Shown one piece after another: positions 1-6,795 of a stretch of 14,512 bases of DNA. Both the position numbers and the translations under genes were made by a program. Within the stretch, counting starts at the first letter, position 1. Each line of letters starts with the position of its first letter. This DNA is from Chloroflexota bacterium (GTDB lineage: Bacteria > Chloroflexota > Anaerolineae > Anaerolineales > UBA4823), in NCBI GenBank assembly GCA_012798185.1, contig JAAZNS010000226.1, positions 1 through 14,512 on the forward strand, given 5' to 3'. The notes beneath the pieces are model-generated. The model ran no database searches, was not told the origin of the DNA, and was given only the letters and a program-made list of their open reading frames with translations.

Positions 1-986
1 CGCAGTCCCTTTTTCCCTGCGAAAAATTCGCCGAACCATTCTCCCGCGCCGGCAAGCTGTGCTGGCCAGATAACAGCATGGAAGGGGATATTATCTTTTC
101 CTATGAAATAATATGACCGTGCATTGGGTGAGACCCACCAATCTTGCCAGATATCGGGTTGATGATTGATTTTCGCCCATTCGATGGCTGCAGAAAGATA
201 TCCAATGACGGCTTCGAACCACACATACAGGCATTTCCCTTCCCACCACTCTACAGGAACAGGGATGCCCCAATCCAGGTCACGGGTGATAGCACGACCA
301 TGCAGGTCGTTGGCAAGAATTTGTCCTAACGATTGGCGCAGGACATTTGCCCGCCAAAATGATTCCTTTTCCCGTAAAAAAGCTACTACTGTATTTTGTA
401 ATTTACCAAGGTCCAAATAAAAATGCTCGGTTTCACGTAATTCTGGCTTGGAGCCATCAACTTTTGAACGAGGATTGATTAATTGGGTTGCGTCTAGCAG
501 CGTGCCGCATTGATCACATTGGTCGCCGCGGGCGTTGTTATAACCGCACACATAACATGTACCTTCAACGTATCTATCTGGAAGGAAACGACCTAAAGAG
601 GGTGCATACCATTGTTTTTCTTTTTGAGTATATAAATAGCCGTTTTTATCTAGTGAGGTAAAAATGGCTTGTGACACCTTAAAATGATTTTGAGTGTGAG
701 TGCTGGTAAAAAGGTCGTAAGTTAATCCCATCTTTTGAAACAACTCAAGAAATGAAAAATGGAATTTTTTATATACTTCGAGCGGTGTGGTATCTTCTGC
801 ATCGGCGCGCACTGTTACCGGGGTGCCGTGGGCGTCGGAACCGGAAACCATTAACACTTTATTTCCCAATAATCGATGATAACGTGCAAAGATATCAGCA
901 GGGAGATAAGATCCGGTGATGTTTCCAACATGGATATAAGAGTTGGCGTATGGCCAGGCAACGGAAACTAAAATATTTTGTGCCAT
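1..986 (-). CDS. metG: Methionyl-tRNA synthetase, N-terminal 328 residues (runs off the left edge)
   Basis: Cytoplasmic class I aminoacyl-tRNA synthetase that charges tRNA-Met (initiator and elongator) with methionine. Reading from the ATG at 986, the protein begins MAQNILVSVAWPYAN and carries the HIGH-type signature as HVGN (residues 19-22), then GSDAHGTP at about 49-56. A zinc knuckle follows with Cys144, Cys147, Cys157 and Cys160 in two CxxC pairs. The later catalytic-core blocks LYVWFEAVIGY and FIGKDNIPFHAVIWPAQL are intact. The KMSKS loop, anticodon-binding domain and any C-terminal tRNA-binding domain lie beyond the window. The start is supported by AGGAG at 997-993, six bases before the ATG. 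Only 25 bases separate the start from an upstream intrinsic terminator, so the gene must be transcribed through it (see the leader entries). The frame stays open to position 3, so there is no sign of damage. Identity is very secure. Confidence 0.97.
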   Translation of the reverse strand, partial: MAQNILVSVAWPYANSYIHVGNITGSYLPADIFARYHRLLGNKVLMVSGSDAHGTPVTVRADAEDTTPLEVYKKFHFSFLELFQKMGLTYDLFTSTHTQNHFKVSQAIFTSLDKNGYLYTQKEKQWYAPSLGRFLPDRYVEGTCYVCGYNNARGDQCDQCGTLLDATQLINPRSKVDGSKPELRETEHFYLDLGKLQNTVVAFLREKESFWRANVLRQSLGQILANDLHGRAITRDLDWGIPVPVEWWEGKCLYVWFEAVIGYLSAAIEWAKINHQPDIWQDWWVSPNARSYYFIGKDNIPFHAVIWPAQLAGAGEWFGEFFAGKKGL

Positions 987-1011
987 GGGTTGCTCCTATT
1001 AACTGATTTGT

Positions 1012-1041
1012 AAAAAAAGGGCTGTCCATTTTGGACAGCCC
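1012..1041 (-). terminator. Intrinsic terminator in the metG leader (attenuator arms B and C)
   Basis: On the minus strand GGGCTGTCC (1041-1033), a five-base loop AAAAT, and GGACAGCCC (1027-1019) form a perfect 9-bp GC-rich stem. It is followed at once by seven T (1018-1012). This is a textbook rho-independent terminator. It ends 25 bases before the metG ATG and lies 207 bases beyond the sigma-factor stop, so it acts as a leader terminator for metG and not simply as the end of the sigma-factor transcript. Confidence 0.9.
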
Positions 1042-1107
1042 AAACATTGCGAATTGAGTACTTTACCAAGCCTCTTTCTTCCACAGGGCTGTCCAATAAA
1101 GCCTGCG
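1019..1107 (-). promoter_or_regulatory. Candidate transcription attenuator with mutually exclusive stems
   Basis: Arm A, GGACAGCCC (1094-1086), is an exact copy of terminator arm C, so it can pair with arm B (1041-1033). With the flanking T1095-A1032 pair this makes a 10-bp antiterminator that excludes the terminator. Arm A can itself be sequestered. CGCAGGCT (1107-1100) pairs with AGCCCTGTG (1090-1082) in about 8 bp with one bulged C and one G-U pair. The order 1:2, 2:3, 3:4 is that of classic trp/his-type attenuators. The four pairing regions are seen directly in the sequence; the switching is inferred. A ribosome waiting at the Met codons (1125-1108) would cover the first arm and free arm A, giving read-through into metG when charged Met-tRNA is scarce. 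Confidence 0.72.
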
Positions 1108-1131
1108 CATGCTCATTTTATTCATGACCAT
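1063..1131 (-). CDS. Methionine-rich leader peptide upstream of metG (22 aa, candidate)
   Basis: From ATG 1131 to TAA 1063 the frame encodes MVMNKMSM followed by RRLYWTALWKKEAW. Met is at positions 1, 3, 6 and 8 and Trp at 13, 17 and 22. The Met cluster ends 13 bases before attenuator arm A, and codons 13-16 contain arm A itself. The true start is uncertain. GAGGA (1151-1147) lies about 15 bases upstream of ATG 1131, which is long. An in-frame ATG at 1158 gives a 31-residue version with no better ribosome site. No conserved protein family is implied, since a leader peptide would act by being translated and not as a product. The placement between a promoter and the metG terminator is the main support. 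Confidence 0.62.
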   Translation of the reverse strand: MVMNKMSMRRLYWTALWKKEAW

Positions 1132-1205
1132 AAGGGAAGTATATTTTCCTCGAATCATTGAATTCTTTACCCAATGTGTAATCCGCAGATATATACGGCG
1201 TGGTA

Positions 1206-1234
1206 AGTCTATAACGGCGATTTAGATTTGTCAA
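1206..1234 (-). promoter_or_regulatory. Predicted sigma-70 promoter of the metG leader
   Basis: On the minus strand TTGACA (1234-1229, a perfect -35) is followed after exactly 17 bases by TAGACT (1211-1206, 4 of 6 matches to TATAAT). It begins 13 bases after the sigma-factor stop codon. Transcription would start near 1199, giving a leader of about 210 bases before metG that contains the Met-rich ORF and the attenuator. Confidence 0.7.
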
Positions 1235-1247
1235 GATTAATTCAAAT

Positions 1248-2411
1248 TTAGAAATATTCCCGCAACTTGCGTGAACGGTAAGGGTGACGTAAACGCTTGA
1301 GTGCTTTGCCTTCGATCTGGCGGATGCGTTCACGGGTTAATCCAAATTTATTGCCAACTTCTTCTAATGTATACGGATGATTATCATCTAATCCATAACG
1401 CAAACGGATGATCCGCGCTTCCCTGGGTGTAAGAGTTGCTAAAACATTTTCCACCGCTTTGCGCAGCAGATTATAATGTGTTACCTGAGCAGGAGAGGGA
1501 GTAATTTGATCTTCTACAAACATGCCAAATTCAGCCTCCTCTTCATCTCCTACTGGGCTTTCAAGGGACATGGGTATCCAGGAGACCTGCAGCATCCACT
1601 GGACTTTTTTAATAGGCATATTTAATTTTTTTGCCAGCTCCTGTGTGGTAGGGGGTCTGCCAAAATCTTGTTCCATGCTGTGAAAGACTTTGTACAATTG
1701 GCGGATGCGATCGGTCATATGCACCGGCAATCGAATCGTGCGCCCCTGATCGGCTATTGAGCGGGTGATAGTTTGGCGGATCCACCATGTGGCATAAGTT
1801 GAAAACCGAAAACCGCGCTTATATTCGAATTTTTCAACAGCCTTCATCAATCCTAGGTTCCCCTCCTGTATTAAATCAAGGAAAGGTAATCCATGTCCCA
1901 TGTATTTTTTAGCAATGCTTACCACCAGACGAGTATTGGCTTTGATCAGATGGTCTCGAGCGAGCTGTCCTTCTTTTACCAGTAATTCCAGCTCGCTCTG
2001 TTGATGGGGTTTCAAAGGTTTCTTCTTTGTGAGCAATTGCTGTTGTGCTTGCCGGCCTTTTTCAATAGATATTGCCAAGTGAATTTCTTCATCCATGGTC
2101 AGGAGAGGAACGCGAGCCATTTCTTTCAAATAGATTTCAATTGAATCATCAGTGGTGTAACGTTCGATGGGTAAAAAATTATCGAATTCACTGATTGGAT
2201 AATCTTCACCCAATAATTCATCCTCTTCCAGTACTTCTATCCCTTGGTGGCGTAAAAATGCGACGATCCAGTTTTGATCGAAATCTGATGAAGGAGGTGA
2301 TGAATAGGATTCCCCAATATCATTCAGCGTGATAAACCCTTGCATTTCCGCTTTTTCCAACAAGCTGGAAAGCGCCTCGTTCCTGGTTATTGGTATGCCT
2401 GGGTAAACCAT
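1248..2411 (-). CDS. rpoD: RNA polymerase sigma factor, RpoD/SigA-type (group 1 or close paralogue)
   Basis: Directs RNA polymerase to -35/-10 promoters. The 387-residue protein has a short region 1.1-like N-terminus (about 10-65) and region 1.2 (DDSIEIYLKEMARVPLLT, about 88-105). Region 2 includes HLIKANTRLVVSIAKKY and the -10-recognition segment FSTYATWWIRQTITRSI (about 203-219). Region 3 follows, then region 4 with the -35-reading helix-turn-helix YTLEEVGNKFGLTRERIRQIE (about 347-367) and the typical RKLREYF end. The start at 2411 is chosen because AGGAGGG stands six bases upstream and the product begins MVYPGIPITRNEALSSL. The frame is open for 22 more codons upstream, but without a comparable ribosome site. 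It lacks the long insert of E. coli RpoD. Some Chloroflexota carry several such paralogues, so whether it is the housekeeping factor cannot be settled here. Confidence 0.93.
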   Translation of the reverse strand: MVYPGIPITRNEALSSLLEKAEMQGFITLNDIGESYSSPPSSDFDQNWIVAFLRHQGIEVLEEDELLGEDYPISEFDNFLPIERYTTDDSIEIYLKEMARVPLLTMDEEIHLAISIEKGRQAQQQLLTKKKPLKPHQQSELELLVKEGQLARDHLIKANTRLVVSIAKKYMGHGLPFLDLIQEGNLGLMKAVEKFEYKRGFRFSTYATWWIRQTITRSIADQGRTIRLPVHMTDRIRQLYKVFHSMEQDFGRPPTTQELAKKLNMPIKKVQWMLQVSWIPMSLESPVGDEEEAEFGMFVEDQITPSPAQVTHYNLLRKAVENVLATLTPREARIIRLRYGLDDNHPYTLEEVGNKFGLTRERIRQIEGKALKRLRHPYRSRKLREYF

Positions 2412-2417
2412 ACACGA

Positions 2418-2435
2418 CCCTCCTGTAATTACAGG
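2418..2435 (-). promoter_or_regulatory. Palindrome overlapping the sigma-factor ribosome site
   Basis: CCTGTAATTACAGG (2435-2422) is a perfect 14-base palindrome whose last bases are part of the AGGAGGG ribosome site (2424-2418). In mRNA it can fold into a 5-bp hairpin (CCTGT/ACAGG, loop AATT) that hides half of the ribosome site. In DNA it could instead be a dimeric operator. The overlap is seen directly; either role is inference. Confidence 0.4.
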
Positions 2436-2582
2436 CAAATAAGATGAGCTCGTTGAAAAAACTATTATGAAAAACAAGTTGCGGAAATATGAAATGATGT
2501 TATTTTTTCACATATCCACAAATTTTTCCGGGATAAATTTTTTCATTACTTGCTGTGCATGATATTTGAGGCAATGAATAAT

Positions 2583-3107
2583 TTAATTGTTATCTTTTTT
2601 TTCTAAAAGAGATTTTAAAATCGCCAAACGGGGATCGATTGAATCATCCTCATGGTGACAAGTTGTCTCATTTAAATTTTCACCGCATATCGGGCAAAGT
2701 CCTTTACAATCCGTCCTGCATAAAGGACTCATAGGTACCTCTAATAGCAAATATTCTCGGATCAAAGGTGTTAGATCAATATGTGCATCTTCGGGTAAAA
2801 TCAATCCTGACTCGGTGACGGAATTCCTCGAGAAAGCATATAACTCGGTAAATTCGGAATTTAAAGACTGGCTGAATGGCGTTAAACAACGAACACAATC
2901 ACATTCCACCAAAGCGTTCAATTTGACTTGCGCGAGCAATCCCTGAGCAGTCCGTGTAATATGCGCTGATCCACTCAGATTGACCAAATCAAAATCGGTA
3001 TCCAGGTGGAGGGAGGGAATGTCGAAAATAAAATCTCGGCTGTCCCCTACAGATAAACCCACAATGAAACCAACGTTCAGCCGGAGAGGGTTGCTGGAGT
3101 GAGGCAC
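2583..3107 (-). CDS. yceD: DUF177 / YceD family protein (large-subunit rRNA accumulation protein)
   Basis: YceD/DUF177 proteins are needed for normal 23S rRNA levels in bacteria and plastids and are usually encoded beside rpmF (L32). This 174-residue protein shows the family N-terminus (PLRLNVGFIVGLSVGDSRDF) and the middle motif LSGSAHITRTAQGLLAQVKL. It also has the cysteine signature: a CDCVRC pair near 88-93 and CRTDCKGLCPICGENLN followed by TTC near 131-150. The start is a GTG at 3107. No good Shine-Dalgarno is visible, but the family N-terminus fits it and a strong promoter lies about 60 bases upstream. The next gene is the sigma factor 171 bases downstream. rpmF, the usual neighbour, is absent here. 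Family assignment is secure; the molecular role is from family knowledge. Confidence 0.87.
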   Translation of the reverse strand: MPHSSNPLRLNVGFIVGLSVGDSRDFIFDIPSLHLDTDFDLVNLSGSAHITRTAQGLLAQVKLNALVECDCVRCLTPFSQSLNSEFTELYAFSRNSVTESGLILPEDAHIDLTPLIREYLLLEVPMSPLCRTDCKGLCPICGENLNETTCHHEDDSIDPRLAILKSLLEKKDNN

Positions 3108-3165
3108 TGTCTTATGCTAAGGATTATCAGAATAAAATAATGATAACAAATAATCGATTTTCGAC

Positions 3166-3194
3166 ATTATAGCATAGCAAAAATTACTCGTCAA
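3166..3194 (-). promoter_or_regulatory. Strong promoter for the DUF177 gene (and possibly the sigma factor)
   Basis: Minus strand TTGACG (3194-3189), a 17-base spacer and a perfect TATAAT (3171-3166), with TG one base before the -10 (TGCTATAAT, extended -10). Transcription would start near 3159, giving a leader of about 52 bases to the GTG at 3107. The divergent plus-strand gene at 3259 shares this AT-rich 151-base gap, but I see only weak plus-strand promoter matches there. The gap also holds a small palindrome, ATTACGTAAT (3217-3226). Confidence 0.8.
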
Positions 3195-3258
3195 GCGATT
3201 CTTTTTATATTGAATGATTACGTAATATTAAAAATATTTATTGAATTAAAGGATCACT

Positions 3259-3903
3259 ATGCGGAAATTATTATTAGCCAGTAATAACCAAGATAAGATT
3301 GTAGAAATACGAGCGCTTCTTGAAGACATATCGTTAGAACTGCTGACTCCTAATGATTTGGGCATCGCTATGGATGTTGAAGAGTCAGCCGATTCGTATC
3401 TGGAAAATGCAGCAAGAAAAGCAAAATCTTTTGGGCAGGCTACGAACCTGGTTTGTTTAGCCGACGATTCTGGATTAGAGGTGGATGCACTGGGGGGATT
3501 ACCCGGTGTGTGCTCACACCGTTTTTTACCTATCGAAGGAGCCACCGATGCTGACCGACGTCGCTATCTTTTGGGAAAATTGATGGGTTATAAACGTCCG
3601 TGGAAAGCTCATTTTCATTGCACGGTTGCTGTATATTTCCCAACGGGTGAAATCATGAGCTGCGAAGGGAATTGTTTTGGAGAAATCATTCCCGAAGAAC
3701 GCGGCACAAATGGCTTTGGATATGATCCAATCTTCTTTTTCCCTGAGTTAGGGCTGACCATGGCTGAATTATCTTTAGAGCAAAAAAACCGAATCAGCCA
3801 CCGCTCCCTGGCGATTCGCGCGGCACGGGGCATACTTGAGCGGTATTCAAGGTACAATATGATCAACCCTTCGGAATCGGGTTGGGATAAAATGGACACC
3901 TGA
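3259..3903 (+). CDS. rdgB: XTP/dITP diphosphatase (RdgB/HAM1 family)
   Basis: House-cleaning enzyme that hydrolyses non-canonical purine nucleotides (XTP, ITP, dITP) to the monophosphate and pyrophosphate, keeping them out of DNA and RNA. The 214-residue product has the N-terminal substrate motif LLLASNNQDKIVEI (residues 4-17) and the catalytic block LADDSGLEVDALGGLPGVCS (about 67-86, including the acidic pair Asp69-Asp70). It also has GTNGFGYDPIF (about 149-159) and the base-recognition motif ISHRS near 180. About 15 residues trail beyond the usual end of the family. The ATG at 3259 has AGGA five to six bases upstream. It is transcribed divergently from the DUF177 gene. The 148-base gap that follows holds an imperfect inverted repeat, TACGGATAT (3915-3923) with ATATCCGGTA (3966-3975), and no evident terminator. 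Confidence 0.95.
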   Translation: MRKLLLASNNQDKIVEIRALLEDISLELLTPNDLGIAMDVEESADSYLENAARKAKSFGQATNLVCLADDSGLEVDALGGLPGVCSHRFLPIEGATDADRRRYLLGKLMGYKRPWKAHFHCTVAVYFPTGEIMSCEGNCFGEIIPEERGTNGFGYDPIFFFPELGLTMAELSLEQKNRISHRSLAIRAARGILERYSRYNMINPSESGWDKMDT

Positions 3904-4039
3904 TTGTTTGATTTTACGGATATTTCCAGAATTTTTCAAAGGGAGTGTTTTTCGACAATCTCTTTATATCCGGTAATATTAAAATGGATAATTTCACCTT
4001 ACTTCTTAGTTAGGTCGATTTCTTTAATCTTTTTTAAGT

Positions 4040-4045
4040 TATCAT
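4040..4045 (+). promoter_or_regulatory. -10 element placing the transcription start at the histidine kinase ATG
   Basis: TATCAT (5 of 6 matches) ends seven bases before the A of ATG 4052, so a transcript from it would begin on the start codon itself. No Shine-Dalgarno precedes the ATG (the preceding bases are TATCATAGAAA). No clear -35 is seen, which lowers confidence. Confidence 0.45.
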
Positions 4046-4051
4046 AGAAAA

Positions 4052-5812
4052 ATGCGCCAATCTATTTCAAATAACCAGATTAATTGGATCATTATTTCAT
4101 TGCGCTGGTTGATTATTCTTGGTGTAGCAATCAGCCTGGTTTCAGGGGAATATTCTTATTGGCTTTTAGGAATTTTCCTTTTCATTTTATGTGCCTGGAA
4201 TATCTTTCATACCGCTGTGATTGTATTGCGCATTCGCCTTTCCTCGGACCGCTTTTTGATAATATTCGGGGATATAGTTATCGCTCTGGTGTTATTCATC
4301 TTCACGGGTGCATATCAGGGCAAAATATTCTGGGTGGGAATAATGCCGTTGATTACTGCCGCATTATTGTTTTCTTATCTGGGAGGAATAATTCTTGCCT
4401 TTGTTAATACGATCATTCAAGGACTGATCGGCGTCGTTATTAATGAACCTCGTTATGCCTTAATATCGATGGTTAGTTTGTTGGTTGTATATTTAGCCAG
4501 CGGGGGATTATTGGCGTATGTCAAGGAACACATCAAACTTCAAGTTAAAAGAACCCGGGCGACCGACGAAGCTCTACGCTCCAAATCGGGTGTACCGGTA
4601 AGTGAACGTTATGGTGCGATATATGAGATCGTTTCTTCATTAACTTCTACATTGAATTATCAAAGGGTTTTGGAAACCGCATTGGATGTCAGCGCAAATG
4701 CCCTCTCGAATTTGGGCAGTTCTGAAGACCGTCTGGTATGTGCGGTTTTGTTATACTCTGCTGATGAAGACGAGGGTACTTTGCTCACAATCGGATCTGC
4801 GCGCCGCCTGACGCCCGCCGATTTGAGAGTGAAATTGCCAGGCACAGAAGGATTGATTGCCCAAGCGATTTCTTTGGGAGAAGCCTGTTATGCTGCAGAC
4901 CCCGAAAAAGATGCCGAGTTGCATCAGATTGTTTCTATCAGATCTTGCGGTGGTGTTGGCGTTTTGCCTATCCGGTCGGGATTGGAAACCTATGGTGTTT
5001 TAGTTTATGCTCACCCTGAAGCTGATTTTTTTACACCTGAGCGCAGAGAAATTTTGGATATTGTCTGCAACCAGGTGGTTATCGCAATTCAAAATGCCCG
5101 GTTGTATCGAGATTTGGAATTAGAGAAAGAAAGAATGATGGAAATCCAGGAAGAGACGCGCAAGAAACTCGCTCGAGATTTACATGATGGTCCAACACAA
5201 TCGATATCTGCTTTAGCGCTGCGGGTTAATTATGCCCGGCGATTGCTCGAGCGGGATGCAACCCAGGCTGCCGATGAATTGTTCAAAGTGGAAGAATTAG
5301 CCCGCCAGACTACCAAAGAGATCCGCCACATGCTGTTCACTTTACGACCTCTTGTGCTGGAATCTCAGGGGTTGATTGCAGCGCTTGAATCCATGGCACA
5401 AAAGATGCGTGAAACATTTAATCAAAACGTAATTATCGAAGCGGATTCAAAAGTAATACCCAATTTGGAGACGGGAAAACAGGGAGTGATTTTTTATATT
5501 GCCGAAGAAGCGGTAAATAATGCTCGAAAACATGCCAAAGCAAAACATATCTGGGTTCGCCTAATGCCTGCCAGTGCCGGCATCGTTCTCCTGGAAATCG
5601 AAGATGATGGCATGGGTTTTGATACGGGAGAAGTTACCAAGGATTATGAAAGCCGCAGCAGTTTGGGAATGGTCAATATGCGGGAACGCACAGAATTGGT
5701 CAATGGAGTACTGCAAATAGATTCTGCGAAGGGAAAAGGAACCGTAATTCGGGTCTATATCCCTACAACTGAAGAAGCTATTGACCAATTAAGGCATAAA
5801 CGAGAATTTTAA
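4052..5812 (+). CDS. Membrane sensor histidine kinase with GAF domain (NarL/DegS-type HisKA_3)
   Basis: 586-residue two-component sensor that should autophosphorylate on a histidine and pass the phosphate to a NarL/LuxR-type regulator. Residues about 11-157 hold roughly five or six hydrophobic membrane segments with almost no extracytoplasmic loop, so the signal is probably sensed in or at the membrane. A GAF-like domain follows (about 188-350), then a short helical linker (350-372). The HisKA_3 dimerisation domain has the phospho-acceptor motif ARDLHDGPTQSI (His378). The HATPase domain has its N box at FYIAEEAVNNARKHA (481-495), G1 motif EDDGMGFD (517-524) and SSLGMVNMRER (536-546). No response regulator is adjacent, so the partner is elsewhere. 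A hydrolase gene starts 23 bases downstream and is probably co-transcribed. The ligand of the GAF or membrane domain cannot be told from sequence. Confidence 0.92.
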   Translation: MRQSISNNQINWIIISLRWLIILGVAISLVSGEYSYWLLGIFLFILCAWNIFHTAVIVLRIRLSSDRFLIIFGDIVIALVLFIFTGAYQGKIFWVGIMPLITAALLFSYLGGIILAFVNTIIQGLIGVVINEPRYALISMVSLLVVYLASGGLLAYVKEHIKLQVKRTRATDEALRSKSGVPVSERYGAIYEIVSSLTSTLNYQRVLETALDVSANALSNLGSSEDRLVCAVLLYSADEDEGTLLTIGSARRLTPADLRVKLPGTEGLIAQAISLGEACYAADPEKDAELHQIVSIRSCGGVGVLPIRSGLETYGVLVYAHPEADFFTPERREILDIVCNQVVIAIQNARLYRDLELEKERMMEIQEETRKKLARDLHDGPTQSISALALRVNYARRLLERDATQAADELFKVEELARQTTKEIRHMLFTLRPLVLESQGLIAALESMAQKMRETFNQNVIIEADSKVIPNLETGKQGVIFYIAEEAVNNARKHAKAKHIWVRLMPASAGIVLLEIEDDGMGFDTGEVTKDYESRSSLGMVNMRERTELVNGVLQIDSAKGKGTVIRVYIPTTEEAIDQLRHKREF

Positions 5813-5835
5813 ATTGCTCAATATTCCATACTAAA

Positions 5836-6600
5836 ATGCCGGTTATTGCCGATCAATTTTATTATTTTTATTCTTCTCAGGAGCGAACTGGGCTGCCATT
5901 AATATTCGTCCATGGCGCAGGAGGTATTCATCTTTACTGGCCGATAGAATTACGCCGGCTGGGAAATCACCGCGTATATGCGTTAGATTTACCTGGACAC
6001 GGCAGGTCGGGAGGGCGCGGCAAGCAGTCGATTTCAGCTTATGCGGAAGATGTGCTGCGCTGGATGGCTGCCATTGGCATTCCGAGGGGGGTCTTCATTG
6101 GGCATTCGATGGGTGCGGCAATAGCCATGACCATTGCATTAGAGAACCCTGGCTCCATGCTGGGTTTAGGGTTGATTGGCGCAGCCGCGCGGCTGCGTGT
6201 TTCACCTGAATTGATGCAATATGCAAATTCGGCGACTACCTATCATCGCGCAATCGAATTACTGGTTCGCTGGTCTTTCAGTCCCTCATCATCGGAAAAA
6301 CTGATGGTATTAGCAGCAAAACGCCTGAGTGAGACCCGTCAAAGTGTTTTATTTGGCGATTTACTTGCCTGCAACGATTTTGATATCACCAGTAGAGTTT
6401 CTTCAATCCATACGCCCACGATCGTCATTTGTGGTGCTGAAGATAAAATGACCCCTATCAGGCATTCAAATTTCTTACATACTCAAATCAAGGGATCAAA
6501 GTTATGCATTATCGAAGAAGCTAGCCACATGGTTATGTTAGAAAAACCAATTGAGGTAGCAAAAAACCTATCATCATTTCTAGCCTCCCTTGAAAAATGA
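5836..6600 (+). CDS. Alpha/beta-fold hydrolase
   Basis: 254-residue cytoplasmic alpha/beta hydrolase with a complete catalytic triad by motif. The nucleophile elbow GHSMG has Ser91, the acid is Asp203 in CGAEDKMTP, and the base is His231 in EEASHMVMLEKP. The oxyanion-hole segment is FVHGAGG (24-30), and LDLPGHGRSGG lies at 50-60. A short cap region spans about 118-180. The overall pattern is that of the esterase/MhpC-like family; the substrate is not predictable. It follows the histidine kinase by 23 bases with no Shine-Dalgarno before ATG 5836, so translation may depend on coupling or on a separate leaderless transcript. Downstream are 63 bases before the tRNA promoter, without a clear terminator. 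Confidence 0.88.
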   Translation: MPVIADQFYYFYSSQERTGLPLIFVHGAGGIHLYWPIELRRLGNHRVYALDLPGHGRSGGRGKQSISAYAEDVLRWMAAIGIPRGVFIGHSMGAAIAMTIALENPGSMLGLGLIGAAARLRVSPELMQYANSATTYHRAIELLVRWSFSPSSSEKLMVLAAKRLSETRQSVLFGDLLACNDFDITSRVSSIHTPTIVICGAEDKMTPIRHSNFLHTQIKGSKLCIIEEASHMVMLEKPIEVAKNLSSFLASLEK

Positions 6601-6663
6601 AAGGTTGATTTATAATATTTACTTTGGAGGAAATGCTTTATCAAGCCTGTCGAATTAAGCTGC

Positions 6664-6692
6664 TTGTCAATTTCGAAGCGCCCAGGTATAAT
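6664..6692 (+). promoter_or_regulatory. Promoter of tRNA-Val
   Basis: TTGTCA (6664-6669), a 17-base spacer and a perfect TATAAT (6687-6692). The start would be near 6699, about 13 bases before the mature tRNA 5' end, which is typical for a stable-RNA promoter. Confidence 0.85.
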
Positions 6693-6711
6693 TCCCCACA
6701 CTCAGAGAATT

Positions 6712-6785
6712 GGGCGGTTAGCTCAGTTGGTTAGAGCGTTGCGTTGACATCGCAAAGGTCGTAGGTTCGAGTCCTATACCGCCCA
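6712..6785 (+). tRNA. tRNA-Val (anticodon GAC)
   Basis: All four arms can be drawn. The acceptor is GGGCGGT (6712-6718) with ACCGCCC (6778-6784), and the D arm is GCTC...GAGC. The anticodon stem TTGCG/CGCAA has the seven-base loop TTGACAT, giving anticodon GAC (reads GUC and GUU). The T arm is GTAGG/CCTAT with loop TTCGAGT. The discriminator base is A6785. The CCA end is not encoded (CAG follows), so it must be added enzymatically. It has its own promoter and is followed by a short GC hairpin. Confidence 0.96.
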
Positions 6786-6795
6786 CAGAAAATAC

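Noticed and set aside
921..932. HVGN in place of HIGH in MetG as a damaged active site
   Set aside because: H-[IVL]-G-N is a known natural form of the motif in methionyl-tRNA synthetases, and the rest of the core is intact.
987..1247. T-box or SAM riboswitch upstream of metG
   Set aside because: No AGGGTGGNACCGCG T-box sequence and no SAM-I-like core could be found in the leader; the short Met ORF and repeated arms explain the terminator better.
6634..6774. Short ORF preceded by GGAGG, beginning MLYQACRIK
   Set aside because: The ribosome-site spacing is too short (two bases), and the frame reads through the tRNA promoter and into the tRNA-Val gene.
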